From: Nitrosomonas sp. HPC101
Lineage (GTDB): Bacteria > Pseudomonadota > Gammaproteobacteria > Burkholderiales > Nitrosomonadaceae
Assembly: GCF_009833125.1 (NCBI RefSeq)
Contig: NZ_QRCC01000005.1
Location: forward strand, 62,001-126,000
Reading direction: 5' to 3'
DNA: 64,000 bases
The notes beneath the pieces are model-generated. The model did no database searches. It saw nothing but the letters and a program-made list of their open reading frames with translations, and was not told the DNA's origin. Below, in pieces: positions 1 to 10,190 of this stretch (positions within the stretch are counted from its first letter, which is position 1; every line of letters begins with the position of its first letter). The position numbers and the translations under genes are program-made.

Positions 1-3000
1 CCTGGCGGGTAACGCTTGATGTAACCTGGTTCCTTGTCGGTATGTTCAAAGGGTGGGGTGAATAGACGCGCGATTCCCCGATTGTCGTCAACCAGCATTT
101 CGACCGCTTTGCTGACTGCCTGTCTGGCGCGTTCGGGATCGTCCGCACCCGACAGCACTGCCCAGGATTGTGCTATAGAATCGATACGGCACTCGTCGGA
201 TATGTGCGATCCAAGAGGTGTGCCATCGTCATAGCTGCCGCGCTGATACCAGTTTCCATCCCATGTGTGAGCTTGGAGCGCGAAAGCCAGGTGACGGGCA
301 TGTTGTTCCCAGGTTGCAGCACGCTTTGCGTCATTGCGTTGCCTTGCAATAAGCGCAAAATTCCGTAGTGTTCCAAGCAGAAACCAGCCCAACCAGGTAC
401 TGGTGCCTTTTCCTGCTTTACCGACCAGATTCATGCCGTCATTCCAGTCACCACCGAGGATCAATGGCAGACCATTTTCTCCTGTTCGTTTTATTGCGAG
501 ATCAAGCGCGCGTGCACAGTGTTCGTAAAGGCACGCGCTTTCTTCGTCAGTTTTCGGCGTGAAGAAAACATCAGCCTGTCCTTGTTCCAGCTCAGGTCCT
601 GTAATGAAAGGTAATTCTTCATCGAGAATGGCGTGATCATTGGTGGTTTTGATGTAATGCCAAGTCGCGTAGGCAAGCCACACTACATCGTCCGAGATGG
701 TGGTGCGTACGCCTGAGCCACTCAGTGGCAACCACCAGTGCTGAACGTCGCCTTGTGCGAACTGGCGACCTGCTGCATTAAGGATTTGTGTACGAGCAAG
801 TGTGGAATCGTGTAAAAGCAGTGCCAGCGTATCCTGAAGCTGATCCCGAAAACCGTAGGCGCCACTTGCCTGATAAAAAGCTGAACGGGCGCGGATACGG
901 CAGGTGAGAGTCTGATAGGGCAGCCAGATATTTACCATTGCATCAAAGGCAGGATCAGGTGTTTGTACCTGAAGTGTGCTGGCGAATCTATTCCATGTTG
1001 CGTCATTATCAGTGAGACGGATGTTGAAATCTTTGGCTAGGTGAGTTTGTACCAACGCTGAAATTTCCTGTGGTGAATCAGTTGTACCCAGCACAAAATG
1101 CAGCGTTGATTCATCTCCCGGTGCGATCTTGATATCGCAGGCTAGCACCGCACAGGAATCGGCATTTGCTGTGGTTCTGCCTGACAGCGTTGCACCGGTT
1201 AAGACAGCTGCCGGTGCGGCGGTCGAATGGCCTGCGCCGATAAACTCGCTCCGGTCGCAGGTGAAATACTGATTACTACCGTCACAAGCCAGAAAAGCGG
1301 TAATGTTATCAAACACGAGGTGGTAAGGATTACGTGCACTCAGTGCCCCGGTTTTCGGATCACGGTTGGTTACAATGAAGGGCACATAACGGGCGCGGTT
1401 GTTGCCAAGTACCCACTCGACGTAAGCGTAAATTCTGAATTTGCGTGGCTTGCTATCTATGTTTTTAAACTGGAGGCGCTGTATCTTTACGGACTCAACC
1501 GGATCGACAAGTTGGGTGAGTGTCACTGCCAGGCGGTTGCGTTGAATTGTGAAGCTGGATGTGCCTCGTGCATGACGTGCTTCGTAAATGGCGGCTGGAT
1601 CACGCAACAGACAGGCAAATGGGGAAAAGGCCGTACCCGTGTCAAGATCATGAATATAAATACCTTCTCCTGGCCGGTCAGTAACAGGGTCGTTTGACCA
1701 TGGGGTCAGATGAAAATCTCGACTGTTGCGGCTCCAGGTGAAAGACGCTCCCTCGGATGAAGTGTGGAAGCCGAAGTTATCGTTAGCGATGATGTTGATC
1801 CATGGTTGTGGTGTGACTCGGTTGCCTGAGAGCCGTACGACATATTCCTGATATGCATTTGCGAAGCCACCAAAGCCATTCCAGAAAGCGAGATCTTTGC
1901 TGTGCACGGTAACCGGAGCGGCCTGTTGCAAACGAGTCAGAGATGAGGGCGTGATTTTGTGGCGGGTAAGAGATATTTCCGCATGTTCGATTTGATCAAG
2001 AACAGGACCATTGTGCGTGTGCAGAGTAATATGAGCAGCCGCCAGTAATGCATAATAAGTATCTGTATCTATCAGATCCCGGCGTACCACGAAGATATGC
2101 TGACATGATCCCGATGTGTCGTTGAGAAATCTTGCATTGTGGCAAAGTTGTTCAATTGCTTGTTGTAAATCCTGCACGTAAGAAGTGGGTTGCTCGTTGA
2201 TAACGGTGAGATCACAAATCAGATTGCGGCTGCGCAGATATTCCTGAATACGCAGGGCATGGATAATGATATCCAGGTCAGCGATGTCGGCGATACGTAA
2301 GATAAATATCGGAAAATCGCCCGAGATTGCCAGGGACCAGAGTGCCGATTGCTGACTCAGACCGGATGCAATTGTATCTGCAGGTGCTCGCAGTACCGGG
2401 TGAGGATAGAGCAAGTAGCGGGCAAGTTTCTGTATGCCAGACGTCTCTGCAAGTTTTAAGCCTATGTGACGCGCCTGGATTTGTGAACGAGTCCAGGCAA
2501 GCTTCGCCTGCCTTCGAAAGCAACCAGGATGGGCAAGGCGACGGATATGATGCTCAATTTCAGAACGGTCTTTGCCAGCGATAGTCCAGAAAACAATTGA
2601 TGTTTTACGCCGTGCGGGTACACGCACTTTAACGCGTAATGCGATGATAGGATCAAGTGTAAAGCCGGCTGTTCCGGAAAGTCGTGCCTTGGGATCAAAG
2701 GCAGCCGCATTGGCAATAGAGCGACCGCGACCAATGAAAGCACGGCGATCAGTTTCAGCTTCGACCTCACGAAGCATGCCTTCGCTGAAGGTAACCAGAT
2801 GGGCAAGCGAGATGTCAAGTTCGGTTTCCAGACGTTTACGTCGTTCAGCAAAGATGGTTGTATTGTTGCGACAGATTTCTGTCCGGACAAACATTTTGGA
2901 AAAGGACGGATGCGCGTTATGGTTTGCTTCGGGTGCGAGAGCCAGTTCAGCAAAAGAGGTGACCTCGATATGACGATCTTCATCACCATCATTCCACAAT

Positions 3001-6000
3001 GTAATGCGGCGCATTTCTCCATCATACTCGGACATGACGAGACATTCTGTTTCTGAGCGCAGCTGGCCCACCGTTTTAGAAAAAATGGCTCGGTCGTTGT
3101 AAAACGTGGTGTGACACACCTCATTACGGACACGTTTAGGCTCGGTGGTGGCTGACCACCATGCGTCTGTGACAGGATCAGAGATAAACAGGAAAGTGCC
3201 GGTGCGTTCTTCATTGGGATCATTATCCCAGCGGGTGATGGCGATTTCACCGATACGGCTGTAACCACTGCCGGATGCGGTCAGCATCAGCGAATAGCGG
3301 CCGTTCGACATGACGTTGATTGCACGGGGGGCAATGAGTGGATCTGCTATCAGCCGTGAATCCGGGCGTTGATCAAGCAGTTCTGGCTTGATCCGATCAC
3401 TGGCCTCAGCATGAATAGGCATAGTGGGTACCGTACGCGGTGCTTTTTCCTGTAATAGCAATTCAGCTGCTTCGATTACCGGATCAGCATGGAACCGTTC
3501 ACGCATTCGGCCATTGAGCAGAGCATTGTTGATGGCGATGATCGACATACCATGATGGTGTGCCATGAAATTACGTATCACGGCACATCTCCGATCTTTG
3601 GGCAAACGTTCTGGCGTGAAATCCACGGCATCGTAAAACCCGTAATACCCTGATGCGCCCAGTGCTTCCAGCCGGATGAGGTTTGCAACCGCTTCCTTCG
3701 GACGAAACTGAGCAGCAAGTAGACAGGCATAGGGCGCGATGACTGTATCTTGAGCCAGACCACGTTTCAGCCCTAATTCCGGGATGCCAAAACTGGCGTA
3801 TTGGTAAGTCATTTCCCGGTCACGGGCATTGTAGGCAGATTCCGATATACCCCACGGTATACCTTTTTTACGACCATAGGCAATCTGGCGCTCGATGATC
3901 AATTGATTCGTCTGGTTAAGGATACTGCCCAATGGCTCCTTCATTACCAGGGAAGGCATCAGATACTCGAACATTGAGCCAGACCATGATATCAAGGCAC
4001 CGGAAAATCCGATTGCCGTTAGCGGGCGGCCAAGGCGGAACCAGTGCCTGGTTGGCAGATCACCTTTGGCGATTGCAAAGAGGCTGGTCAGCCGAGCTTC
4101 AGAAGCCAGCAGATCGTAGCAGCTTTCATCCAGCTGATGCTCTGCCACCCGGTAGCCGATAGAAAGCAGCTTACGCTCTGGTCGTAGTAAAAACTGAAAA
4201 TCCATCTCAAAGGCAAATTTTCTTAATGCATCATGCAAAGCAAGTAGCCGCTGGCGCAGCTGTTTGACTGTACTGGCGTCAATGCGCGTGTCATTTAGAT
4301 GTGCATTGCAGGTTTCTTCCAGATTTTGTGCCCACAGCACCAGTTTCTGGCAAGCCGGAGAAAGCATTTCTTCATCGAGAGCTTTTGCCAGATTGACGAT
4401 ATCAGCAGCCAGTGCAACGAGATTGATCGTGCGGATAGAAGCTGTTCCGGGTTCGTTATGTAATGAACGGACTGCATGACGCATGCTTTTGAGGCGCTCA
4501 ATCAGCCGTTGTCGTAATGGTCTGAGCTGTTTTCTGTCATCTGGCAGTGCCTTGAGGGTTTCATACATAATATCGGTGCAGTCGGTGATACCTTCGTAAT
4601 CACCTTGCAGATGAACAGCCAGTGCAGCAGACCAGTTGCTGCAGGTTGCTGCAGCCGTGATCAGGTGGCCGGCGAGATTACCGCTATCCACCGAGGATAT
4701 ATAGAGAGGCTGAAGAGGTTCGAGGCTGCGTGTGTCATACCAGTTGTAAAGATGGCCACGGAAACGTTCCATTTTGTGCATTGTGGCAAGTGTTTCTTCC
4801 AGCCGTTTTACTGTCTCGATAAATCCGATCCAGCCGAAATCCCGTGCAGCGATCGTGGAGAGAAGATAAACACCGATATTGGTGGGTGAACTGCGACCGG
4901 CGACAAGTGGTATGGGTTTTTCCTGATAATTATCAGGTGGCAGCATATTGTGTTCGTTTGTGACAAAAGTTTCAAAATAGAGCCAGGTCCGGCGTGCAGT
5001 ACGACGTAATGCAGCAATATCTTCTGGCGCAATTCTCAGTCTGTTTTCAGCTTCTGCCGGGTGACTGATGAGCCATGCAAAGACGGGTGATCCTGCCCAG
5101 AGTGCTGTAAACAGCATCGCTGTTGCTATTCCATCTACATTGAATATTAGCGGCATAAAAAATCCGGCAGCGGCAATTACCAGTGCACCCGACATGACAC
5201 GAAAGTGACCTGCGAGACTGCGTTCACTGCGTCGCGTCTCATGTGAAGCTGTACGCCATTCAAGCAGGTGCCGTTTGCTGATCAGCAAACGGTGCAGCGT
5301 ACGCAAGATCGCATCACTGAATGACCATGCCTGGTGCGCCATCAGAATGATTTTTGACGCTATTTGTGTTATTAACCGCACGGCATCACGAGTGAAGGCG
5401 GCAAAGTGACTTCCGAGCGTTGTCCTGCTGTCGAACAACAGCAGTGCACTTAGCAAACCTGGAGCCTGTGGCAAGAACAGACATAATGTTAGTAATGCCA
5501 GCCATTCCACTGCTGATTCAGAAGAAAGGAGTGTCCAGCCTGCAACTGCAGCAGCTATCCATGAGATCGATGTGATTGAGCGACGCAAGTTGTCGAGCAT
5601 TTGGCAACGCGACAACATTGATAATCCGGAATCAGGTTTGAAAATCCATGGTAGCAGTTGCCAGTCACCGCGCACCCAGCGATGTCGGCGGGCGGAATCG
5701 ACCAGGTAACGGGTTGGATAATCTTCAATGACTTCGATATCAGTGACCAGGGCGGTGCGCGCGTAGGCTCCTTCCAGCAGATCATGGCTGAGAATGGTAT
5801 TTTCAGGAATACGCCCTTGCAGGGCGGCTGTCATCGTATCAAGGTGATAAAGTCCTTTTCCAGTAAAAATTCCTTCCATAAACAGATCCTGATAAATATC
5901 CGAAGCTGTAAATACATAAGGATTCATACCACGGTTGGTAGAAAAGATGCGCTGAAATAATGACGCTTTGTCGCCGACGGTAAGGGATGGCGTGATACGC

Positions 6001-7985
6001 GGCTGCAAAATACCGTAGCCTGTCCGAAGTTGTCCGCTTTCTACATCCAATATCGGGTAATTAAGTGGATGAGCAAGTTTTCCGACCAGGCGTGCAATTG
6101 CATCGCGCGTTGTTCTTGTGTCGGCGTCGAGCGTCAGCACATACTTGATATCTTCAGGCAATGGTTTGTCTGGCGCAAAGTAGGTCGTGCGGGTGTCGCC
6201 GCGCAGCAGGGCATTGAATTCCTGTAATTTGCCTCGTTTGCGCTCCCAGCCCATCCAACAACCTTCTGCCTCGTTATAGAGCCGGCTGCGATGCAGAAGA
6301 TAAAAACGGGTGTCGCTTTCATTTGGATAACGATCATTGAGCGCTGCCATCTGTTTTTGTGCAAAGACAAGCAGTTCATGATCGGCAGGAGTTTCTTCCG
6401 TATTGCTATCGGGCCAGTCAGATAGCAGTGCGAAATACAACGTGCCTTTCATGTTGGCAAGATAGAGAATCTCAAGGCCGCGTATGGCTTGTTCAACTTC
6501 ATCGCGGTTACTGATTAATGTGGGCACAACTACAAAGGTGCGTGCTTCATCCGGTACGCCATGCTTGAATTCATAACCAATCAGTTTGTCTGGTTTGATC
6601 AGCATGGCAACGAGTGCATTGAACAGACCGTTTGCCGCTTCGATTGCCGGAGCAAGGAAGAATACAAGCAGCAGTAGCATGACATATATATCTGATTTTT
6701 CTGCATGCAGCTTCAAGATAACAGCAGCCAGTAACAGCCCGGTTATCAGGCTGACCGGCAGTATGATGCCAAGCCAGCTGCTTTTACGCCATACATAACG
6801 GAGACGTTCGCCAAAGGGTGTGATGCAGCCGAGTGCGTTTTCCAGTTCACGCCGTCGCGGCCCAACCAATAAGCAACCAACGTCAACTTTGCCGAGATTG
6901 TGTATTGTTTCGTCTGGTGCTATTTCAGCCAGTTCCACTACCCGCCGGGCGACGTCATGCTCGTTATACCCTGAGCGCTTGGCAAGTGTTTCGATCGCGC
7001 TGCGATACGTATCGCGTGAGGCAAAATCAAGCGCAGCGAAATCAGTTCGTGTGCGCAGAAGCTGATCGATAAGGCTGACATGTTCAAACCAGTTGGCCCA
7101 ATCGATATCATCGATAAGACGTAGACTCCTGAAGATATTGCTGGTAATGATTCCATGGATTGACAGATCAGCGTGTTCATCAAGTGTGATCTGCTCGGCA
7201 TTTGTTTGAGCAGCCTTCAGTGCGGATTCCAGCCAAAGCAATCCCTGGTGTGAAATGTGGGAACCATCACGTAAACGATGGAGAAACTGGGTGGCAAAAG
7301 TCCTGTCTTGTGCGTATTGGGCATAATCAGCCAGTATTCTTTCTTCTTCTTCGGGTGATGCATCAGCCAGCCTGTTGGCAACGAGGTTCGCTGTTAGCCG
7401 CATGTCGTGTGTGTGCACGATACGAATTGCCATGCGTCGGAGATTTTCAACCAGAACAAAACGTAATAGCGAAGGCAATACCCATAACTCCCCGATATTC
7501 AGGGGTTGTATAGCTTGAAAGCCATCGACGACAGTACGAAAACTTGTTTCCGATATGGCACTATCGACATCTGCAACATAAGCCCAGGCAATTGCAAGTG
7601 TACGTGATACCTTGAAGTTGGGCATGAGGGGGAGTTGCAGATAGAAGCGAGGTGGGAGATCACGTAAAACAGCGGTAATTGCCTCTTCAATGACGTGAGT
7701 ATTATTGAGCAGCCAGCTTGCAGCTGGTGTTATGGTTTTGCCCCGTTGTTGAGCACGATTCAGGATGCGCAGCACTGCGCGAATGTAAAGTGCGTTTTCA
7801 CGTGTTCGTTCTCGTAACCTGAAATGGTGAAGCCCAGCTAAGTGTACCTGGGAGCCTCGGGCAATTGCTGCGCCGAGTTGATCCGGACTGCTGTGCGGGC
7901 CGAGCGTAGAACGGATAAGCGGATCGTTATTGCCTGGGAGGTGTGAGCGGAATAAATCGAACGTTTGTATGAAGTGGAAATTCAT
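1..7985 (-). CDS. ndvB: cyclic beta-glucan synthase, NdvB/Cgs type (3' end outside window)
   Basis: The minus strand stays open for 2,661 codons from an ATG at 7985 to the window edge. I checked the same frame at the start, middle and end. Order: an N-terminal region; hydrophobic segments near residues 400-440; a GT84 glycosyltransferase core with the DxD-type motif LTLDADTRT (D620/D622); more hydrophobic segments near 805-850 and 925-975; a glucoamylase-like domain (VDSGNLAGHL); then beta-sandwich and GH94 phosphorylase domains. The GH94 signature GDWNDGM lies at residues 2512-2518, and the readable end is GYIKRYPP, a conserved GH94 stretch. Family members (about 2,800 residues) polymerise UDP-glucose on the inner membrane, cyclise the chain and export it as periplasmic osmoregulatory glucan. 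About 150-200 residues should lie beyond position 1. Linkage (beta-1,2 expected) is inferred from the family. Confidence 0.93.
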   Translation of the reverse strand, partial: MNFHFIQTFDLFRSHLPGNNDPLIRSTLGPHSSPDQLGAAIARGSQVHLAGLHHFRLRERTRENALYIRAVLRILNRAQQRGKTITPAASWLLNNTHVIEEAITAVLRDLPPRFYLQLPLMPNFKVSRTLAIAWAYVADVDSAISETSFRTVVDGFQAIQPLNIGELWVLPSLLRFVLVENLRRMAIRIVHTHDMRLTANLVANRLADASPEEEERILADYAQYAQDRTFATQFLHRLRDGSHISHQGLLWLESALKAAQTNAEQITLDEHADLSIHGIITSNIFRSLRLIDDIDWANWFEHVSLIDQLLRTRTDFAALDFASRDTYRSAIETLAKRSGYNEHDVARRVVELAEIAPDETIHNLGKVDVGCLLVGPRRRELENALGCITPFGERLRYVWRKSSWLGIILPVSLITGLLLAAVILKLHAEKSDIYVMLLLLVFFLAPAIEAANGLFNALVAMLIKPDKLIGYEFKHGVPDEARTFVVVPTLISNRDEVEQAIRGLEILYLANMKGTLYFALLSDWPDSNTEETPADHELLVFAQKQMAALNDRYPNESDTRFYLLHRSRLYNEAEGCWMGWERKRGKLQEFNALLRGDTRTTYFAPDKPLPEDIKYVLTLDADTRTTRDAIARLVGKLAHPLNYPILDVESGQLRTGYGILQPRITPSLTVGDKASLFQRIFSTNRGMNPYVFTASDIYQDLFMEGIFTGKGLYHLDTMTAALQGRIPENTILSHDLLEGAYARTALVTDIEVIEDYPTRYLVDSARRHRWVRGDWQLLPWIFKPDSGLSMLSRCQMLDNLRRSITSISWIAAAVAGWTLLSSESAVEWLALLTLCLFLPQAPGLLSALLLFDSRTTLGSHFAAFTRDAVRLITQIASKIILMAHQAWSFSDAILRTLHRLLISKRHLLEWRTASHETRRSERSLAGHFRVMSGALVIAAAGFFMPLIFNVDGIATAMLFTALWAGSPVFAWLISHPAEAENRLRIAPEDIAALRRTARRTWLYFETFVTNEHNMLPPDNYQEKPIPLVAGRSSPTNIGVYLLSTIAARDFGWIGFIETVKRLEETLATMHKMERFRGHLYNWYDTRSLEPLQPLYISSVDSGNLAGHLITAAATCSNWSAALAVHLQGDYEGITDCTDIMYETLKALPDDRKQLRPLRQRLIERLKSMRHAVRSLHNEPGTASIRTINLVALAADIVNLAKALDEEMLSPACQKLVLWAQNLEETCNAHLNDTRIDASTVKQLRQRLLALHDALRKFAFEMDFQFLLRPERKLLSIGYRVAEHQLDESCYDLLASEARLTSLFAIAKGDLPTRHWFRLGRPLTAIGFSGALISWSGSMFEYLMPSLVMKEPLGSILNQTNQLIIERQIAYGRKKGIPWGISESAYNARDREMTYQYASFGIPELGLKRGLAQDTVIAPYACLLAAQFRPKEAVANLIRLEALGASGYYGFYDAVDFTPERLPKDRRCAVIRNFMAHHHGMSIIAINNALLNGRMRERFHADPVIEAAELLLQEKAPRTVPTMPIHAEASDRIKPELLDQRPDSRLIADPLIAPRAINVMSNGRYSLMLTASGSGYSRIGEIAITRWDNDPNEERTGTFLFISDPVTDAWWSATTEPKRVRNEVCHTTFYNDRAIFSKTVGQLRSETECLVMSEYDGEMRRITLWNDGDEDRHIEVTSFAELALAPEANHNAHPSFSKMFVRTEICRNNTTIFAERRKRLETELDISLAHLVTFSEGMLREVEAETDRRAFIGRGRSIANAAAFDPKARLSGTAGFTLDPIIALRVKVRVPARRKTSIVFWTIAGKDRSEIEHHIRRLAHPGCFRRQAKLAWTRSQIQARHIGLKLAETSGIQKLARYLLYPHPVLRAPADTIASGLSQQSALWSLAISGDFPIFILRIADIADLDIIIHALRIQEYLRSRNLICDLTVINEQPTSYVQDLQQAIEQLCHNARFLNDTSGSCQHIFVVRRDLIDTDTYYALLAAAHITLHTHNGPVLDQIEHAEISLTRHKITPSSLTRLQQAAPVTVHSKDLAFWNGFGGFANAYQEYVVRLSGNRVTPQPWINIIANDNFGFHTSSEGASFTWSRNSRDFHLTPWSNDPVTDRPGEGIYIHDLDTGTAFSPFACLLRDPAAIYEARHARGTSSFTIQRNRLAVTLTQLVDPVESVKIQRLQFKNIDSKPRKFRIYAYVEWVLGNNRARYVPFIVTNRDPKTGALSARNPYHLVFDNITAFLACDGSNQYFTCDRSEFIGAGHSTAAPAAVLTGATLSGRTTANADSCAVLACDIKIAPGDESTLHFVLGTTDSPQEISALVQTHLAKDFNIRLTDNDATWNRFASTLQVQTPDPAFDAMVNIWLPYQTLTCRIRARSAFYQASGAYGFRDQLQDTLALLLHDSTLARTQILNAAGRQFAQGDVQHWWLPLSGSGVRTTISDDVVWLAYATWHYIKTTNDHAILDEELPFITGPELEQGQADVFFTPKTDEESACLYEHCARALDLAIKRTGENGLPLILGGDWNDGMNLVGKAGKGTSTWLGWFLLGTLRNFALIARQRNDAKRAATWEQHARHLAFALQAHTWDGNWYQRGSYDDGTPLGSHISDECRIDSIAQSWAVLSGADDPERARQAVSKAVEMLVDDNRGIARLFTPPFEHTDKEPGYIKRYPP

Positions 7986-8087
7986 TCGGCAAACCTGCAG
8001 GTAATATCTGATTTTTGACCTTGATAGAAGTAATTGAATTTTAGGTTTTGCAGTTTGATCATTTGTTTGTGGATACGCTTGTGAAAG

Positions 8088-8114
8088 AAAAAAATCCAGG
8101 AATTCCAGCCTGGA
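8088..8114 (-). terminator. Rho-independent terminator (minus strand)
   Basis: Read on the minus strand, TCCAGG (8114-8109) pairs with CCTGGA (8100-8095) across an 8-nt loop and is followed by seven T (8094-8088). It lies downstream of the decayed transposase and about 100 bp upstream of the ndvB start, so it would insulate ndvB from minus-strand read-through out of the IS relic. Confidence 0.7.
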
Positions 8115-8121
8115 AATAAAA

Positions 8122-8677
8122 TTATTTTTTAAAATTTCTCGGGCTGTCAGGGTGAAGTGCGTTGCCACACAAGAGTTGATCCATCATGGATTTTCCTGAT
8201 TCGCAACAAGCCTCAGCCAGCCGGATCACGCGCAAGGGTTGCGATGCACAGGTAGTTGCAGCCAGGAGCAGTCGCGTATGGAACATGCGCAAATCGAATC
8301 GGCGATTGAATCGATGCGTGAACGCGGCTAGATAGCGGGCGGCATATTTACAGTGTTGGCCCACTGGAGCTCAGGCAAGTCCTTTGGCTTTCACCTGCTA
8401 ACGACAGTGGACGATGCCGTGCAGTCTGTCGTGGTCACCCCAGCGAAGCGGGCCAGCCATCAGAGAACACGATGTTGCCCGGAACCAGGTGTGTCTGGGC
8501 CCACTGATTGATGGCGTTCAAACTGAAACCGCGGGTGTGGGTGAGCTTAGTGCACAGCGTGGCACTGAAACCCTGTTGGGCAACATGACTGCTCTGGCGC
8601 TGCTGCGCTTCGGTTCCGTGGTGCCTGAAAAATTCAGGCAGCGGCAGTCCGGGTTGAAATTGGATTCGGTTTATGCA
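8122..8677 (-). pseudogene. decayed IS1595/ISXO2-like transposase
   Basis: Minus-strand remnant. The first piece starts like IS1595-family transposases (IQFQPGLPLPEFFRHHGTEA near 8665-8605), jumps directly to a piece of the DDE domain (INQWAQTHLVPGNIVFSDGW, about 8510-8450), shifts frame, and ends with the typical C-terminus (KYAARYLAAFTHRFNRRFDL, within 8364-8122). About 150 central residues (zinc ribbon and first catalytic Asp) are missing and there is at least one stop/frameshift, so it cannot encode an active enzyme. An end-like sequence with GGGTAACAGATAGTC (minus strand, about 8742) may be the element's left terminus. I found no matching right end. Confidence 0.8.
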
Positions 8678-9138
8678 TGTGCATTTTTAAGCCGAAATGC
8701 TTTTCACATGTATTATAGCCCAATGATGACTATCTGTTACCCTGGCTGAACATCATTGCTAATCAGATCCTGACTTATTCTATTTCTATCCAGCCGTGAA
8801 TGGTTGATATGTCCATGAAATGGAATGGCTTGAACGAGGTGCTGAACGGCTAGTGCGTCTGGATTGCTGCCCGGTGTCGCGGTGTGATGGATGATGGGAG
8901 GGTTGGGTGCTGACATGGTTGGATGAACCCGATATCAGAATTTCAAGTGTTAATGTGAATTGTCCATAATTGTATTTTTTGATGCATTTTGCTGCAAGAT
9001 GGCAGCATGTTTTGGAGAACTCGTGCCATCACTTGTAAGTGAAAAACATGATAAATGTGGCAAACGTGTCGTCAGGATTCATATGGGTCCGGACATGTGT
9101 TTGCGACTATCGCACAGAGGAGATGATAAACTGACTAT
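8678..9138. other. intergenic, no gene recognised
   Basis: About 460 bp between the IS relic and the glycosyltransferase gene. It probably includes the outer end of the IS relic (to about 8745). The remainder has stops in all frames and no motif that I recognise; a promoter for the downstream glycosyltransferase is presumably here but I cannot place it. Confidence 0.5.
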
Positions 9139-9864
9139 ATGTATATTTCTTTTATCATTCCGGCTTTCAACGAAGAGCAATTAATTGAGCAGTGCCTGCG
9201 CTCAATTGCCGATGCAGTGGCAGCGAATCGCTCTTATGGTTACACGCATGAAGTCATCGTGGTGGATAATAATTCTACTGATGCTACCGCTTGTCTAGCT
9301 AAACGAGCGGGAGCCTGCGTTGTTTTTGAGCCAGTTAATCACATCGGACGAGCCAGAACTGCCGGCGCAAATGCTGCACGTGGAGACTGGCTGATATTCA
9401 TGGATGCGGATTGCCAACTGAATGCCGGGCTGACGGGAGATATTTTTGAATTGATCAAACAAGGCAGGCATGTCGGCGCAGGCAGCACGGTTTATATGAT
9501 GGATCAACCCTGGTGGGCGGAAGCCCTATTGAAGCTATGGACGGTGCTGTCCGTGCGACTTGGCTGGATGGCGGGGGCGTTGATGGTGTGTAACACGGCA
9601 GCGTTTAGGGAGGTGGGGGGATTTGATCTGACGCTGTATGCGGCAGAAGAAATTGATCTGAGCCGGAAGCTCAAAAAATACGGGCGTAAGCATAAACTCA
9701 AATTTGCGATTCTGAATGCACACCCGCTTGAAACATCTTCCAGAAAGACGCGTCTTTATAGCGGATGGGAAATTGCCGGACAATGCCTGCGGCTGGTCCT
9801 GTCTCCATTTAGTACATTACGTAATAAAAAGAAACTGTCTATGTGGTATGACGGCAGGCGCTGA
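9139..9864 (+). CDS. glycosyltransferase family 2
   Basis: 241 residues with the GT2 GT-A fold. The nucleotide-sugar binding start reads FIIPAFNEEQLIEQCL, followed by EVIVVDNNSTDAT and the metal-binding DxD at FMDADCQL (about residues 88-95). An acceptor-side motif lies in AAEEIDLSRKLKKYG. There is no clear multi-span membrane domain, so it is a cytoplasmic or peripheral enzyme that adds one sugar to an unknown acceptor, perhaps a lipid or envelope glycan. ATG at 9139; the nearest purine-rich stretch (GAGGAG, 9117-9122) is rather far upstream, so the start is less certain. It stands alone between an IS relic and a convergent Rof-like gene. Substrate cannot be read from sequence. Confidence 0.85.
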   Translation: MYISFIIPAFNEEQLIEQCLRSIADAVAANRSYGYTHEVIVVDNNSTDATACLAKRAGACVVFEPVNHIGRARTAGANAARGDWLIFMDADCQLNAGLTGDIFELIKQGRHVGAGSTVYMMDQPWWAEALLKLWTVLSVRLGWMAGALMVCNTAAFREVGGFDLTLYAAEEIDLSRKLKKYGRKHKLKFAILNAHPLETSSRKTRLYSGWEIAGQCLRLVLSPFSTLRNKKKLSMWYDGRR

Positions 9865-9886
9865 TCGAGTTTCTATGCTGACACGC

Positions 9887-10156
9887 TCAGGATTCGCAGG
9901 CATCCGGAAAGATGACTTCTCTGAACCGGGCATTTGGTGTCAGCACTTCCATTTTATCGAGTGAAATCAGCTCGACCTGCTGCGAGCCGGCAGAGGTTTC
10001 CAGTAGCAGGAATTCACGTTTCTCCGCATCTGTCAAAATGTCCTTTGCCTTGCCTTCCTGGACTGACTGGTCTTTCAGAATCAGCCTCAACTGATAGCCG
10101 TACATGCAGGCTACCTCGATATAGTCGTGCAAATCACAGGAGATATGTTGAGTCAT
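9887..10156 (-). CDS. Rho-binding antiterminator, Rof-like
   Basis: 89 residues. The start (ISCDLHDYIEVACMYGYQ) matches the Rof/YaeO pattern in which a CDxxDYxExAC segment leads into a small SH3/Sm-like beta barrel; the middle (LRLILKDQSVQEGKAKDI) and end (VELISLDKMEVLTP) continue that barrel. In E. coli Rof binds the transcription terminator Rho and inhibits it, notably under stress. The gene is convergent with the glycosyltransferase (22-bp gap). MITE copy 1 begins 35 bp upstream of its start, so the element sits in its promoter region and may influence expression. An Sm-like protein of other function is the main alternative. Confidence 0.72.
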   Translation of the reverse strand: MTQHISCDLHDYIEVACMYGYQLRLILKDQSVQEGKAKDILTDAEKREFLLLETSAGSQQVELISLDKMEVLTPNARFREVIFPDACES

Positions 10157-10190
10157 ACTATTTGTCCGTCGTCAGAAGAAGTCATTTATT

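Noticed and set aside
1227-1697. Plus-strand open frame of 156 codons
   Set aside because: Antisense to ndvB, no ribosome site and no recognisable domain.
2462-3268. Long minus-strand open frame (268 codons)
   Set aside because: It is in a different frame inside the ndvB coding region, whose own frame has clear glucan-synthase motifs; composition is Ser/Pro/Leu rich and matches nothing.
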